In this document: positions 36,697 to 45,967 of the stretch, one piece after another
How the letters are laid out: each line of letters starts with the position of its first letter
Position numbering within the stretch: position 1 is the stretch's first letter
Assembly (NCBI GenBank): GCA_964505385.1
Contig: CAZDIA010000014.1
Location: 12,400 to 76,399 of the forward strand
Length of the DNA stretch: 64,000 nucleotides
Direction of reading: 5' to 3'
From: SLJN01 sp964505385
Lineage (GTDB): Bacteria; Bacteroidota; Rhodothermia; Balneolales; Natronogracilivirgulaceae
The notes under the pieces: model-generated
Told to the model about the DNA's origin: nothing
The model's input: the letters and a program-made list of their open reading frames with translations, nothing else
Database searches by the model: none
Made by a program: the position numbers and the translations under genes

Positions 36697-37671
36697 ATGG
36701 GATTTCTTGATAAATTAGGCCTGAAAAAACAAAAAGAGGAAGATCTCGAACAGGGTCTCGAAAAAACCCGAACCGGGTTTATGGACAAACTCGGCAAAAC
36801 ATTAATCGGTAAAGATACCATCGACGATGATGTACTTGATGATCTTGAAGAAGTTTTAATCACATCAGATGTCGGTGTAAATACAACACTTGAAATCATC
36901 AAGCGGATTGAAGCCCGGGTAGCCCGTGATAAATATGTGAGCAGTAAACAACTACAGGGTATGCTCCGGGAGGAGATCATCGGCCTGCTTCGTGAAAATG
37001 ATGCCGAACGCCCAGCCGAGTTCGACGCAAAATTCAGCCACAAACCCCATGTGATCATGGTAGTGGGAGTTAACGGTGTCGGTAAAACAACAACAATCGG
37101 AAAGCTGGCTTATCACTATAAACTGGCCGATAAAAAAGTGATGCTTGGCGCCGGCGACACGTTTCGCGCCGGAGCTGTTGATCAGTTGCAAATCTGGAGT
37201 GAGCGAGCAGGTGTGCCGCTAATTAAACAGGCGCACGGTGCTGATCCGGCGGCTGTAGCATACGATACCGTGGCTTCTGCCAAATCCAAAGATTCCGATG
37301 TGGTGTTGGTCGACACTGCCGGGCGGCTGCACAATAAGCGGGCCTTGATGGATGAGCTTTCCAAAATCAAACGCTCCATAAACAAAGTGGTAGAAGGCGC
37401 GCCGCATGAAGTGTTGCTGGTATTGGATGCATCCACCGGCCAGAATGCCATGCTACAGGCCAAAGCATTTACCGAAGCTGTAGATATCACCGGGCTGGCA
37501 CTTACCAAGCTCGACGGAACGGCAAAAGGAGGTATCGTGCTCGGAATATCTGCTGAGCTGGATGTTCCGGTAAAATACATCGGCGTAGGCGAGAAGATAG
37601 ATCAGCTGCAGATCTTCGACCGAACAGCATTTGTCAATGCACTTTTCGGTGATGAAGTTAAGTTGACCTGA
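36697..37671 (+). CDS. ftsY: Signal recognition particle receptor FtsY
   Basis: FtsY receives the SRP-ribosome complex at the membrane and forms the GTPase twin with Ffh. The 324 residues lack the long acidic A domain of E. coli and start nearly at the N domain. G-domain motifs: VVGVNGVGKTTTIGKLA, AGDTFRAGAVDQL, VDTAGRLHNKRALMDEL, LTKLDGTAKGG and YIGVGEKIDQL. The short N-terminal Lys/Glu-rich helix probably contacts lipid. It follows the phosphatidyltransferase gene by 25 bp. Assignment is firm. Confidence 0.97.
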   Translation: MGFLDKLGLKKQKEEDLEQGLEKTRTGFMDKLGKTLIGKDTIDDDVLDDLEEVLITSDVGVNTTLEIIKRIEARVARDKYVSSKQLQGMLREEIIGLLRENDAERPAEFDAKFSHKPHVIMVVGVNGVGKTTTIGKLAYHYKLADKKVMLGAGDTFRAGAVDQLQIWSERAGVPLIKQAHGADPAAVAYDTVASAKSKDSDVVLVDTAGRLHNKRALMDELSKIKRSINKVVEGAPHEVLLVLDASTGQNAMLQAKAFTEAVDITGLALTKLDGTAKGGIVLGISAELDVPVKYIGVGEKIDQLQIFDRTAFVNALFGDEVKLT

Positions 37672-37827
37672 GCCGTTAAACCCTGCGGATTAATTTTTCT
37701 AACTTCTGATAACCCTGCGTTCGATTGTTTTAACTATTCTGGATTTTAGTAATCAATTGTTAAGATTTTATTTATTGCCCTTGCCCACTACCGTAAGTCA
37801 AAAATTTACGTACCTGCAGGAAGTTTC

Positions 37828-37924
37828 ACCACCACGAGCACGACGGTGACACCACGTACACAACGAAAGAATCATTATTAATAAAACGTAGTGCCCGTGG
37901 TGCCTTCTTTGTGCCCGTTGTGGT
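37828..37924. repeat. 97-bp imperfect palindrome
   Basis: Left arm 37828-37865 (starting ACCACCACGAGCAC) and right arm 37887-37924 (ending CCCGTTGTGGT) are inverted copies, aligned without gaps over 38 positions with 28 matching by hand count. An A/T-rich 21-bp loop lies between them. It is non-coding, between the convergent ftsY and methyltransferase genes, and resembles a small palindromic intergenic element. Confidence 0.65.
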
Positions 37925-37959
37925 TATACCAAATGAAAGTATCACCAGAATACAGTAAA

Positions 37960-38700
37960 TCACTCCTTTTTTCCGGCTTTAATAAAAACCGGCCAGTAGA
38001 TATGCTTCGGTTCCTCGGTATCCCCCCAGTACCGCTTCAGCCGAACGGCAAGCATCCTTACCGGATCGTAACCCTTATACTGCATATATCGCTGCGTGGA
38101 TGACCAGGACCGGAAATACCCCAGCAGTTGATCCAGGTTCCATGATTTTTTTATCCATACATCAGGATGATTAATTGTTGGATAGGGAAATCGAAGACTG
38201 TTGTATTCCTCTTCAATATGCATCCGTTGGCGCGGCCAAAACGGTCCGATTACATCATCATAAAATGACTGTATCAACGGATCGATCTGATCATTAACCG
38301 TGCATAAACCGTACCCCCAACAGGCAAGCAGCCCGGAAGGTTTTAGAATCCTTTCAACCTCGCGGTAAAATTTATCAGTATTAAACCAGTGGAGAGCCTG
38401 GGCAGCAGTAATAAGGTCAACTGATTCGGAATCCAGACCGCTCTCGGATGCATCGGCCACTTTATACGTAATCCTTTCACCTTCGAAAGCCCTGGCAATC
38501 TGTTCTTTGCTGATGTCGATGCCGATTACTTCATCGAACTTCTCCGCCAGCCTGACTGCAACCTGCCCGTTTCCGGTGCCACAATCCAGAGCCCGTCCGA
38601 ACCGGTTGGTGTGTTTGAAAAGGAATGCATAAAGCTCATCCGGATAGGAAGGCCGGTACATTTTATAATGATCAGATTGGTTTGAAAATAAATGACTCAT
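37960..38700 (-). CDS. Class I SAM-dependent methyltransferase
   Basis: 246 residues of the Methyltransf_11 type: motif I ALDCGTGNGQVAVRLAE, an acidic residue after strand 2 in VIGIDISKEQIARA, then ITAAQALHWFN at motif IV and LKPSGLLACWGYG at motif VI. The same layout is seen in small-molecule methyltransferases and in several yeast/bacterial proteins of unknown substrate. Its start is 3 bp after the HMG-CoA reductase stop, so the two are cotranscribed. A link to isoprenoid or quinone metabolism is possible but only inferred. Confidence 0.85.
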   Translation of the reverse strand: MSHLFSNQSDHYKMYRPSYPDELYAFLFKHTNRFGRALDCGTGNGQVAVRLAEKFDEVIGIDISKEQIARAFEGERITYKVADASESGLDSESVDLITAAQALHWFNTDKFYREVERILKPSGLLACWGYGLCTVNDQIDPLIQSFYDDVIGPFWPRQRMHIEEEYNSLRFPYPTINHPDVWIKKSWNLDQLLGYFRSWSSTQRYMQYKGYDPVRMLAVRLKRYWGDTEEPKHIYWPVFIKAGKKE

Positions 38701-38703
38701 ATC

Positions 38704-40251
38704 TCATCCATTGCGATTTCTGCCATACTGTTCGTGAGCAGATACCCAGTCAAATGAAGAAATAGCTGCTGCAAGCGACAGTTCACCGGCTAAAGCGACA
38801 CCTGCTACAATTTCAGCAAACTTGCGAACTTTTCCCTTGCCATAGCATCCCATGATTTCCAGACACTCCCTTTGTGTGGGCAAAGCCGTTCCGCCTCCGT
38901 AAGTCGCCACAATCAGTGATGGAATCGTCAATGAGAGGTACAGGTCTCCATCGCGGGTAATTTCTGAATTCAGAATACCGGCAGAGGATTCCGAAACATT
39001 AGCCACATCCTGCCCGGTGGCGATAAACATGGCAGTGATGGCGTTGGTTGAATGGGCACCATTATTGTTTGCGCCGGATATAAACGCTCCGAGAGTTGCC
39101 ACATTTCCATGATACTGCAAGCTTTCTGGCTCAACGCGCAGCTGTTGCATCAGAATATCGCGTTTAATCACCGCCTCTGCCGTTACTCTTTTCCCGCGGG
39201 TTCGCATCACGTTAACGTGCGATGCCTTTTTATCGGTAGCAAAATTTGATTCCAGATAAAACCGCTCAATATTGGTATGTTGATCGAGTATCCAGCTGCA
39301 TGCAGCGAAAGTAGCTCGCCCTACCATATTTTGGCCCGCAGCATCCCCGGTGGAAAAATTAAATCTCAAATACACAAACCGGTTGGAAAGATACGGCTCG
39401 ATATTCAGCAATTTACCCACATTGGTAGTTGCTTCAGCTTCATCCCGAATGTTGTCGAGATTTTCATTTATCCAGGTCACAAAATCGCGAGCTTCGCGGG
39501 CGTTTTTAAAAATAAAAACAGGTGCCCGCTGCATGCTGTCCGCCATTACAGTAGACATCACACCACCTGATGCGTTGAGCGCTTTAATCCCCCTGTTATA
39601 GGAAGCTACAAGAGTGCCCTCGGTTGTGGAAAGAGGTATCAGGTAATCACCATCAGCTTGCTCGCCTTTTGCTTTTAACGGACCTGCAAAACCCAGTGGA
39701 ACCTGCGTGACGCCTGTAAAGTTCTCCACATTCCCCTTCACCGTTTCCGGAGAAAACGAATACTTGTTTATATGATTCAATGTAACTCCGCTTTGTTCTT
39801 CTATGAAGCGTTCGCGATCCTCTATAGCTTTAGCGGAGTAGTCATCATCTTTGTTATTGGGAACTTTAATACGTCCGTTTTCAGAATACCGCAGCGAATC
39901 TTCCACTTTGATGTTCAGATTCCCGTAAGTTAACGTATCGAACGCAACTTCAACCCGGTGACTGCCCTCTTCCAGCTCTCCGATACCAAGATGGATATTA
40001 ACTTTTTTCTTCAGCGGATATTTAAGCGGATCATCCGGTGTAATATCATCAGGTTTTTTAGTTGATCCATCATCAAGCTGAAGTTCAATGCGATCACGGG
40101 GCACGCCGATACCGTTTATCTTAATGTGATCAATATTCGTCAGCGTCACATCTGTAAGTCGGTTTTTGATCTGAAAAGAAATACCCTCACCGGTATTTTT
40201 TAAACTGCCATGCGTATACAGCTGCCTTAAAATTAAACTTGGAATTTTCAT
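38704..40251 (-). CDS. HMG-CoA reductase, class I-like, with extra N-terminal domain
   Basis: It reduces HMG-CoA to mevalonate with NADPH, the committed step of the mevalonate route to isoprenoids. Catalytic residues map as in the class I (eukaryotic/archaeal) enzyme: Glu211 in STTEGTLVAS, Lys341 in TDKKAS, Asp415 in GQDVANVSESS and His506 in SAHEQYGRNR. ENFTGVTQVPLGFAGPL and GGGTALPTQ are also typical. Residues 1-125 are an added beta-rich domain (IDHIKINGIGVPRD, GELEEGSHRVEVAFD) that resembles DUF6379-type beta domains. It is 515 residues long. The methyltransferase follows on the same transcript. Confidence 0.92.
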   Translation of the reverse strand: MKIPSLILRQLYTHGSLKNTGEGISFQIKNRLTDVTLTNIDHIKINGIGVPRDRIELQLDDGSTKKPDDITPDDPLKYPLKKKVNIHLGIGELEEGSHRVEVAFDTLTYGNLNIKVEDSLRYSENGRIKVPNNKDDDYSAKAIEDRERFIEEQSGVTLNHINKYSFSPETVKGNVENFTGVTQVPLGFAGPLKAKGEQADGDYLIPLSTTEGTLVASYNRGIKALNASGGVMSTVMADSMQRAPVFIFKNAREARDFVTWINENLDNIRDEAEATTNVGKLLNIEPYLSNRFVYLRFNFSTGDAAGQNMVGRATFAACSWILDQHTNIERFYLESNFATDKKASHVNVMRTRGKRVTAEAVIKRDILMQQLRVEPESLQYHGNVATLGAFISGANNNGAHSTNAITAMFIATGQDVANVSESSAGILNSEITRDGDLYLSLTIPSLIVATYGGGTALPTQRECLEIMGCYGKGKVRKFAEIVAGVALAGELSLAAAISSFDWVSAHEQYGRNRNG

Positions 40252-40402
40252 GAATTAAATATTTTTCTCACGCTGAAATGATTAACAAACGTGCTGAATT
40301 CTCAGGCTTGCCCTATCTTTGGGTTGCCTTATTTCCTAATATGTATGGTTAACGCTGCGAAGCATAAAAATACATCTTTTTTGAATATCTGCACGAACCT
40401 TC

Positions 40403-42835
40403 ATGGCTCAGTTTGCTGAAATCGTATTCGCCAAGCCGAATCGACAAACCTATACTTACCAGATACCATCCCGCTTATCAAGCCAAATAGCTAAAGGCAT
40501 GCGGGTTTGGGTGCCCCTGCGCGGTAAAAAAGCAATCGGGCTTGTAGTGGATCTGCATGATAAAACTCCTGATTTTTCCACCAAATCTGTTGAGCGAGTA
40601 CTGGATCAAACTCCGGTGCTTTCCGAAGAGCTATTGGAGCTTACTGAATGGATACACCGCTTTTATTATTGTGGATGGGGTGAAGCCGTTCAGGCCGCGC
40701 TTCCGGCCGGGTTGAATTTCGCTTCCAGAACCCTGCTCAGGCCCGGCAAGAATTTCCATAAATTCACCGTGGATGCCTTTGAACAGCAAATGCTCGAGGA
40801 TTTACAGGATGATAAAAATCCCGTCACTTATGAAGAGGCTCTTAAACGGTGGGAAGGATCAGGTGGTAAGAGATTAAACATGTTGATCAAAAATGAAATT
40901 CTGGAAATCCGGGAAGAGCCGCGATTGCCACCTAAGCCGAAATCCGTAAAAGGATACAATTGGGCGGTTGATGATCCGCAGGAATTTCTTTCCGGGTTGA
41001 TGGAAAATCAACAATCCCCTCCAAAATGGATTCAGGGACTTACCCGTCTGCTGGATTTTGATCTGCCCCAACCCCGGATCACCCTGCTGGATCACCCCGA
41101 TATTTCGGCTTATGTGCTTGACCGAATCGAAAAAGAAGGGGTGATCAAACCCGTCCGGCTACGCCCGGATGAGCATAACGTGAATCTGCATCATGAACCC
41201 GAAAAGCTGAAAAAGCTGAATACGGAACAGCAAAAGGCATATGACGAAATATTGCTGTCCGTCCAGCGAAGGGAATATCATCCTTATTTATTATTTGGTA
41301 TTACCGGTAGTGGAAAAACGGAAGTTTATATCCACGCATTGAAACAAGTGCGCAAGCAAGGCCGGGGCGGCCTGGTACTTGTCCCCGAAATATCGCTGAC
41401 CCCTCAAATGGTGCACCGGTTTTATCAGATATTTGGCGACGAAATATCGGTACTGCACAGCCGCCTTAACGAACGGGAGAAATACGAAGCGTGGAACGCT
41501 CTTCAAAGTGGTCAAAAACGTATCGCTATTGGCCCCCGATCGGCCGTTTTTGCTCCTGTAGATGACCTCGGACTGATCGTGATTGATGAGGAGCATGATG
41601 GATCATACAAACAGGAGGACCCGGCACCACGGTATCAGGCGAGAGATGTCGCCCTGCGAAGAGCCGGCGCCGCCGGAGCAACGGTTATAATGGGCTCTGC
41701 CACACCTTCGCTGCAAACACTCCACAAAGTATCAGCCGGGCGGGCTACGATGCTGGAGCTTCCCTCACGTCATGCTGAGGCGAGGCTGCCGGATATCAAC
41801 ATTCTTGATTTGCGACAATACCGACGCGCGATGAAAGGACCTCTCGCTTTCCCGCTGCATGAAGCTGTAGAAAATGCATTAATGCGGGGGGAGCAATCCA
41901 TATTACTGTATAACCGGCGGGGTTTTGCCAATTTTATTCAATGTGATGGGTGCGGTTGGATCACCGAGTGCCCTCACTGTTCGGTAACCTTAACTTATCA
42001 TCGCCCTCAAAATCAATTGCGGTGTCATTATTGTGGATATAGCCAGCTAAAACCGAAAATTTGCGGAGAATGTGGGGAAAAGGAGCCGAAAGATATGGGT
42101 TCCGGTACGCAACAGGTGGAGGAAGAGTTGCATGAGCTTTTCCCGGAAGCAGGAATAATAAGGATGGATCAGGATACAACCCGCAGCAAATACGGCCACG
42201 AACGCCTGCTCTCGCGTTTTGAGCAAAAAGAAGCAAACATTCTCATCGGCACCCAACTCATTACCAAAGGGCTCGACTTTCCGGATGTAACGGTTGTTGG
42301 TGTTGTAAATTCAGATACGGAACTGGCATTCCCTTCCTTCCGCAGTGATGAGCGAATGTTTCAGATGCTTTCGCAGGTCGCCGGGCGTTCCGGGCGTGCG
42401 GAAAAGCACGGAAAAGTATATCTCCAGACCCGCAAACCGGAACATCCGGCCATTCAACATGCCGCCCGCAATGATTTCAAATCTTTTGCCAAAGCAGAGA
42501 TCCGAAATCGAAAACAGCTACTCTATCCACCCTACACGCGTCTCATCCGGTTTGATTTTCGATCCAAAGATGAGCAAGTAATCGCTACAGTAGCTCATAA
42601 ACTTTCGGAAGTTCTGCAAAAAGCCCGCCCTGATCTAATCCAGATGGGGCCCTCACCCGCTGCTATTTATCGTACCAAAAACGCTTTTAACTGGGAGTTA
42701 AATGTTAAAATACCGATCGGCTGGGGAGCGAAAAGAATTGAAGAGATGCTGGATGAGGTAATGGGAAGCTACGAGAAGCAAAAACCGGAAAAAGCCTCAC
42801 GCGTGAGGATTAATATAAATGTGGACGCATTGTAG
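40403..42835 (+). CDS. priA: Primosomal protein N' (replication restart helicase PriA)
   Basis: PriA recognises stalled forks and reloads the replicative helicase. The 810 residues show the N-terminal 3'-DNA-binding domain (FAKPNRQTYTYQIPS), then helicase motifs GITGSGKTEVYIHAL, LVPEISLTPQM, VIDEEHDGSYKQ, IMGSATPS and the zinc-binding insertion of paired Cys motifs (CDGCG, CPHC, CHYC, CGEC). GTQLITKGLDFPDVTVVGV and QVAGRSGR follow. Length is normal for Bacteroidota PriA. It stands alone and is divergent from HMG-CoA reductase. Confidence 0.96.
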   Translation: MAQFAEIVFAKPNRQTYTYQIPSRLSSQIAKGMRVWVPLRGKKAIGLVVDLHDKTPDFSTKSVERVLDQTPVLSEELLELTEWIHRFYYCGWGEAVQAALPAGLNFASRTLLRPGKNFHKFTVDAFEQQMLEDLQDDKNPVTYEEALKRWEGSGGKRLNMLIKNEILEIREEPRLPPKPKSVKGYNWAVDDPQEFLSGLMENQQSPPKWIQGLTRLLDFDLPQPRITLLDHPDISAYVLDRIEKEGVIKPVRLRPDEHNVNLHHEPEKLKKLNTEQQKAYDEILLSVQRREYHPYLLFGITGSGKTEVYIHALKQVRKQGRGGLVLVPEISLTPQMVHRFYQIFGDEISVLHSRLNEREKYEAWNALQSGQKRIAIGPRSAVFAPVDDLGLIVIDEEHDGSYKQEDPAPRYQARDVALRRAGAAGATVIMGSATPSLQTLHKVSAGRATMLELPSRHAEARLPDINILDLRQYRRAMKGPLAFPLHEAVENALMRGEQSILLYNRRGFANFIQCDGCGWITECPHCSVTLTYHRPQNQLRCHYCGYSQLKPKICGECGEKEPKDMGSGTQQVEEELHELFPEAGIIRMDQDTTRSKYGHERLLSRFEQKEANILIGTQLITKGLDFPDVTVVGVVNSDTELAFPSFRSDERMFQMLSQVAGRSGRAEKHGKVYLQTRKPEHPAIQHAARNDFKSFAKAEIRNRKQLLYPPYTRLIRFDFRSKDEQVIATVAHKLSEVLQKARPDLIQMGPSPAAIYRTKNAFNWELNVKIPIGWGAKRIEEMLDEVMGSYEKQKPEKASRVRININVDAL

Positions 42836-43058
42836 GAAATAGTAAGAATGATCTTTAGGTTTCAGTTTGCGCCAGCTTACGGCTTGACATATAAGCGGTT
42901 TTGCTATTTCAAGAATGTAATGTGGATAAATTTCTGAATTTCCATAAGGGAATGGCATTATTTCAGAATGTGAGCGGTAGACCCTATCGAAATGCTTGTA
43001 ATTTGACGTAGCTGTAAATAGAGTGGCAGGAAACTACGCTGGTAATGCAGCCTGCAAT

Positions 43059-43364
43059 TTACTTAAGGCGTTTTTCCCAATAATCCGGTTTTCGTTTCAT
43101 ATGCATAATGGCAAAAACCATGATCAATTGATCTCTGTAAACCTTGTATACAATTGCATAGGGAAAGCGGTTAAGGAAAATACGTTTTGTCTGATGTAGG
43201 TAGGGATGCCCTGCTTTGGGAAATTTAATAAGCCTCTGAGCAGCATTTTCAAATTCTTGAATAAAGTCGTAGGAAAGTGCTTGATCAAACTTCTTGTAAT
43301 AATCAACAATATCGTAAAACTCGGCCTCTGCCGCATCACCAAGTTCAAAGGCCATTTTGCTCAT
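43059..43364 (-). CDS. RelE/ParE-family toxin
   Basis: 101 residues with the ParE/RelE plan: EFYDIVDYYKKFDQALSYDF, AQRLIKFPKAGHP, RIFLNRFPYAIVYKVY and MHMKRKPDYWEKRL. The family cleaves mRNA at the ribosome (RelE) or poisons gyrase (ParE); which applies here cannot be told. The start overlaps the antitoxin's stop by one base, the usual antitoxin-toxin order in this pair type. No frameshift is seen, so it is probably intact. Confidence 0.88.
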   Translation of the reverse strand: MSKMAFELGDAAEAEFYDIVDYYKKFDQALSYDFIQEFENAAQRLIKFPKAGHPYLHQTKRIFLNRFPYAIVYKVYRDQLIMVFAIMHMKRKPDYWEKRLK

Positions 43365-43600
43365 CAGTCAAGACGTGCCTTTGCATTTTTTTTCACTTCA
43401 CTCCAGGGCTTTGCAGAACCCTCACCTTGCTCATACCGGTCAATACGCTTTTTAAGTTCTTTTGCCCAAGCTTCCTCCGATTCAATTTCTTTCTCTGGGT
43501 GAAGACTATCTATCAGCATATGTGCAAGTTCAGCACGTTCTTGATAAGAAAGTTTAAGAGCTTGTTTTTTGATTTTTTCGTTAATCATGAGTTTTCTCAT
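43364..43600 (-). CDS. Antitoxin of the addiction-module (Unstab_antitox) type
   Basis: 78 residues, helical and charged: LSYQERAELAHMLIDSLHP is the hallmark of the PF09720-type addiction module proteins that pair with RelE/ParE toxins. The C-terminal half, WAKELKKRIDRYEQG then KPWSEVKKNAKARL, is the toxin-wrapping segment. A second ATG at 43588 could be the start. It is directly followed by the toxin gene with a one-base overlap. Confidence 0.88.
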   Translation of the reverse strand: MRKLMINEKIKKQALKLSYQERAELAHMLIDSLHPEKEIESEEAWAKELKKRIDRYEQGEGSAKPWSEVKKNAKARLD

Positions 43601-43743
43601 AAAGTTTGAGTACTTCTATAGTATGGTATTAAACTAAAAAAAAGGAAAATAATTTTGTCTGTGGGTAGAGGTTGCATATCGGTTTGCGGTTAGAGCGGTT
43701 TACTTTCTCACAGATTTGGTTACTTATCGACCCGCTTCGATTC

Positions 43744-44127
43744 TTATTTTTGCGAATAAGCATGGGCTAAATGTAGCCCGCATGACCTAAATTTAAAGCG
43801 TCGGCGACGTGCATAAAACAGGAGTGAAGGAATATCAATCGTGGCTACGATCCAAACCAAATTTAATGTCACTCCAAAATATTCATGTATAATGATATCT
43901 CTCATACCGGCTATCTGACGCCAGTGGACTTCCCGGTTATGATCCCGAACTCTCTGTGGCAAATGTTTGACCGCTTCACCAATGATTTTGGGCCAGCGTA
44001 AAACAGCATCCTGCTTTTCTACATTTTGATAAAACTCTTCTTCACTTACACCGTCAAGAAATTTTTGGATGAAGTCAATACTTTCCAGGATATCTTGAAG
44101 GTATACCGTCGCTTTACGCTTGCTCAT
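43744..44127 (-). CDS. HepT-like toxin (DUF86 HEPN nuclease) with altered C-terminus
   Basis: 127 residues. HEPN RNase motif RX4HXY is intact (Arg76, His81, Tyr83 in MRDIIIHEYFG). LRWPKIIGEAVKHLP and WRQIAGM are typical of HepT. HepT usually ends soon after the stretch TIDIPSLL (residue 103); here about 24 extra residues (ARRRRFKFRSCGLHLAH...) look like translation through a downstream palindrome and do not match the family. The start overlaps the broken MntA-like antitoxin gene (ATGA). In intact pairs MntA adds AMP to HepT Tyr; here the antitoxin is decayed. Confidence 0.82.
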   Translation of the reverse strand: MSKRKATVYLQDILESIDFIQKFLDGVSEEEFYQNVEKQDAVLRWPKIIGEAVKHLPQRVRDHNREVHWRQIAGMRDIIIHEYFGVTLNLVWIVATIDIPSLLFYARRRRFKFRSCGLHLAHAYSQK

Positions 44128-44332
44128 AAAACCGGGACTTCTTCTTCAATTTCTTGTTGAATAGCGATAAAACCGAGTAAACTGATTTTTCGGTCAATTT
44201 TAACATGGATGTCTATATCATTGGATAAAACTTGACCACGGGCTACGGAACCGAAAATTCCGGCCTTATTGATCCTATGCTTTTAAGAATCGGCCTGATT
44301 CTGTTTTTTATGTCTTCCAGATTGCGGTTCAT
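44124..44332 (-). pseudogene. Decayed MntA-like nucleotidyltransferase antitoxin
   Basis: From ATG at 44332 the frame reads MNRNLEDIKNRIRPILKS and soon stops. In another frame the sequence continues HRINKAGIFGSVARGQVLSN then DIDIHVKIDRKISLLGF, the MntA/minimal nucleotidyltransferase signature GSxARG..DxD. It ends EEEVPVL before the HepT start. So there is one frameshift near 44276 and the C-terminal third (usually VDLVT..R) is missing. A sequencing error could explain the frameshift but not the truncation. Confidence 0.75.
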
Positions 44333-44686
44333 AAGCAGCAATTCGAGTTGGCATCCCTTAAGATACGAAACAGAGCAATGAAATGGTGTAACGGCTCAAT
44401 GAAGTGAAAGTTGATATTATGGATCAGCAAACCCGGCATAATGCCACTTTCTGATTATTAACCGAATCCGGAAGAGCCGGTAACTAACAGAGTAAAAAAA
44501 CTGGAGATTTTATAAACGCCGACAGGTCCTTTGGATGCTGTCGGGTTTTTAAAATCTTACAGCCTGTCTGCCTGGCTGAAGGCACAGGTAGGCGTCCGTA
44601 GGTCCTGTCGGCATTTATTACAAAATACCTATCCGGATGTTGACGAAAATTATTTGCTGAAACGGCAGTAACCAGGTTTTAAGCAG
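44333..44686. other. Non-coding stretch between the HepT region and MFS transporter
   Basis: No gene is seen. The centre is a nested inverted repeat at 44518-44612, described separately; the rest has no recognisable signal. Confidence 0.6.
44518..44612. repeat. Inverted-repeat element with internal terminator-like hairpin
   Basis: GCCGACAGG (44518-44526) and CCTGTCGGC (44604-44612) form perfect 9-bp outer arms. Inside, CCGACAG also pairs with CTGTCGG (44519-44525/44538-44544), followed by GTTTTT, so the left part can act as a plus-strand terminator. A third related block, CCTGTCTGCC..GGCACAGG, lies between. It looks like a small palindromic intergenic element. Confidence 0.6.
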
Positions 44687-45934
44687 CTAATTTGCAGATT
44701 CAGAAATTATTCGTATCGGTTTGTTCAGCTTGTTCATTCCAAGCATGATCCATAAAGCCGAACCAATCACAAGAAGACCGGTTAACAGTATCGCCAGATT
44801 CAAATCAAACATATCCGCTACAATACCTGAGAATATGGCACCGACGGCATAACCACCATCACGCCATAAGCGAAATACTCCGACACTTTCGGCACGATCC
44901 TGCGGATGGGTAAGGTCCGCAATGGAAGCGAGAAATGTTGGATAGACCATTGCCGTACCAATTCCCAATAGAGCGGCAAGTAATATAAACAAATAAAAGT
45001 GCTCCAGGATCGGGAAAAGGAGCAGGCTCAACCCTTGCACCAACATACCTGCCCATAGCATTTTCTTGCGACCGGTATAATCAGAAAGCTTGCCGGTTAT
45101 CACTTGCAGGATTCCCCAAAAAGCCGGATACACAGCAACTACAATTCCGATCTCAGTCATGGTTAATCCCGCACCGCCCAGGAAAATCGGAAAAGCTCCC
45201 CAGGCCATGCCATCTTTGAAATTGGTCATAAGGCCGGCCTGAGAAACCGACATTAGATTCCGGTCCCCGGCACTCGTCGTCCAGAATAGGTTTTTAGTAC
45301 TGCGGTGCGTTTTGGAGTTTTCTGCCTCATGTTCTACAAAAGGTGCCGTATCTTTTACCCAGAAGATGGTCAGACCCAAACCAAGAATAACAAGTGCTAT
45401 TCCCAGATAAAACGGATACGGTCTGAGCCCGAATTCTGAGGCGAAAAATCCGGTAAGAAATGCAAGCACCGCTACAGCAACGTAGCCGGCAAACTCATTC
45501 AATCCCATCGCCAGGCCACGGTCTTTTTGTCCGGCCAGATCAATTTTCATGATCACATTCGTTGACCATGCCAGCCCCTGATTGATCCCCAGAAAGACAT
45601 TTGCTGCCACAATCCAGTTCCAGTCGGGAGCCCACATTAGCATGAAAGGCACCGGGATACCAAAAAGCCAGCCGGTAATCAGCATTCGTTTTCGTCCGAA
45701 CTTCTGCGCAAACCGGCCGGCGAAATAGTTTGATACGGCTTTGGTAATCCCGAAAACTACGATAAAAGAGAATATGGCTGATCGGGCAGCAATCCCGAAA
45801 TCGGTTTCTGCAATTTCGGGCAGAATGGTCCGCTCCAGGCCAACCATGCCGCCTACGAACGCATTGATCAAAACAAGCAATGTAAACTGCTTCCAGTTTC
45901 GCCGGAGGCCTGGTACCGCGTTTTCCTTATTCAT
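44687..45934 (-). CDS. MFS transporter
   Basis: 415 residues with about twelve hydrophobic segments. Between segments 2 and 3 is FAGRFAQKFGRKRMLITGW, the MFS loop motif (GxxxDxxGRRk-like), and a second copy YTGRKKMLWAGM follows segment 8. Substrate unknown; a proton-coupled efflux or sugar/drug role would fit. The porin gene lies 33 bp upstream on the same strand, so inner-membrane transporter and outer-membrane porin may be cotranscribed and handle the same solute. It is preceded downstream by a palindromic element that may end the transcript. Confidence 0.88.
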   Translation of the reverse strand: MNKENAVPGLRRNWKQFTLLVLINAFVGGMVGLERTILPEIAETDFGIAARSAIFSFIVVFGITKAVSNYFAGRFAQKFGRKRMLITGWLFGIPVPFMLMWAPDWNWIVAANVFLGINQGLAWSTNVIMKIDLAGQKDRGLAMGLNEFAGYVAVAVLAFLTGFFASEFGLRPYPFYLGIALVILGLGLTIFWVKDTAPFVEHEAENSKTHRSTKNLFWTTSAGDRNLMSVSQAGLMTNFKDGMAWGAFPIFLGGAGLTMTEIGIVVAVYPAFWGILQVITGKLSDYTGRKKMLWAGMLVQGLSLLLFPILEHFYLFILLAALLGIGTAMVYPTFLASIADLTHPQDRAESVGVFRLWRDGGYAVGAIFSGIVADMFDLNLAILLTGLLVIGSALWIMLGMNKLNKPIRIISESAN

Positions 45935-45967
45935 TATAAAGGATTACCTATCTACAGATTTTCCTCA

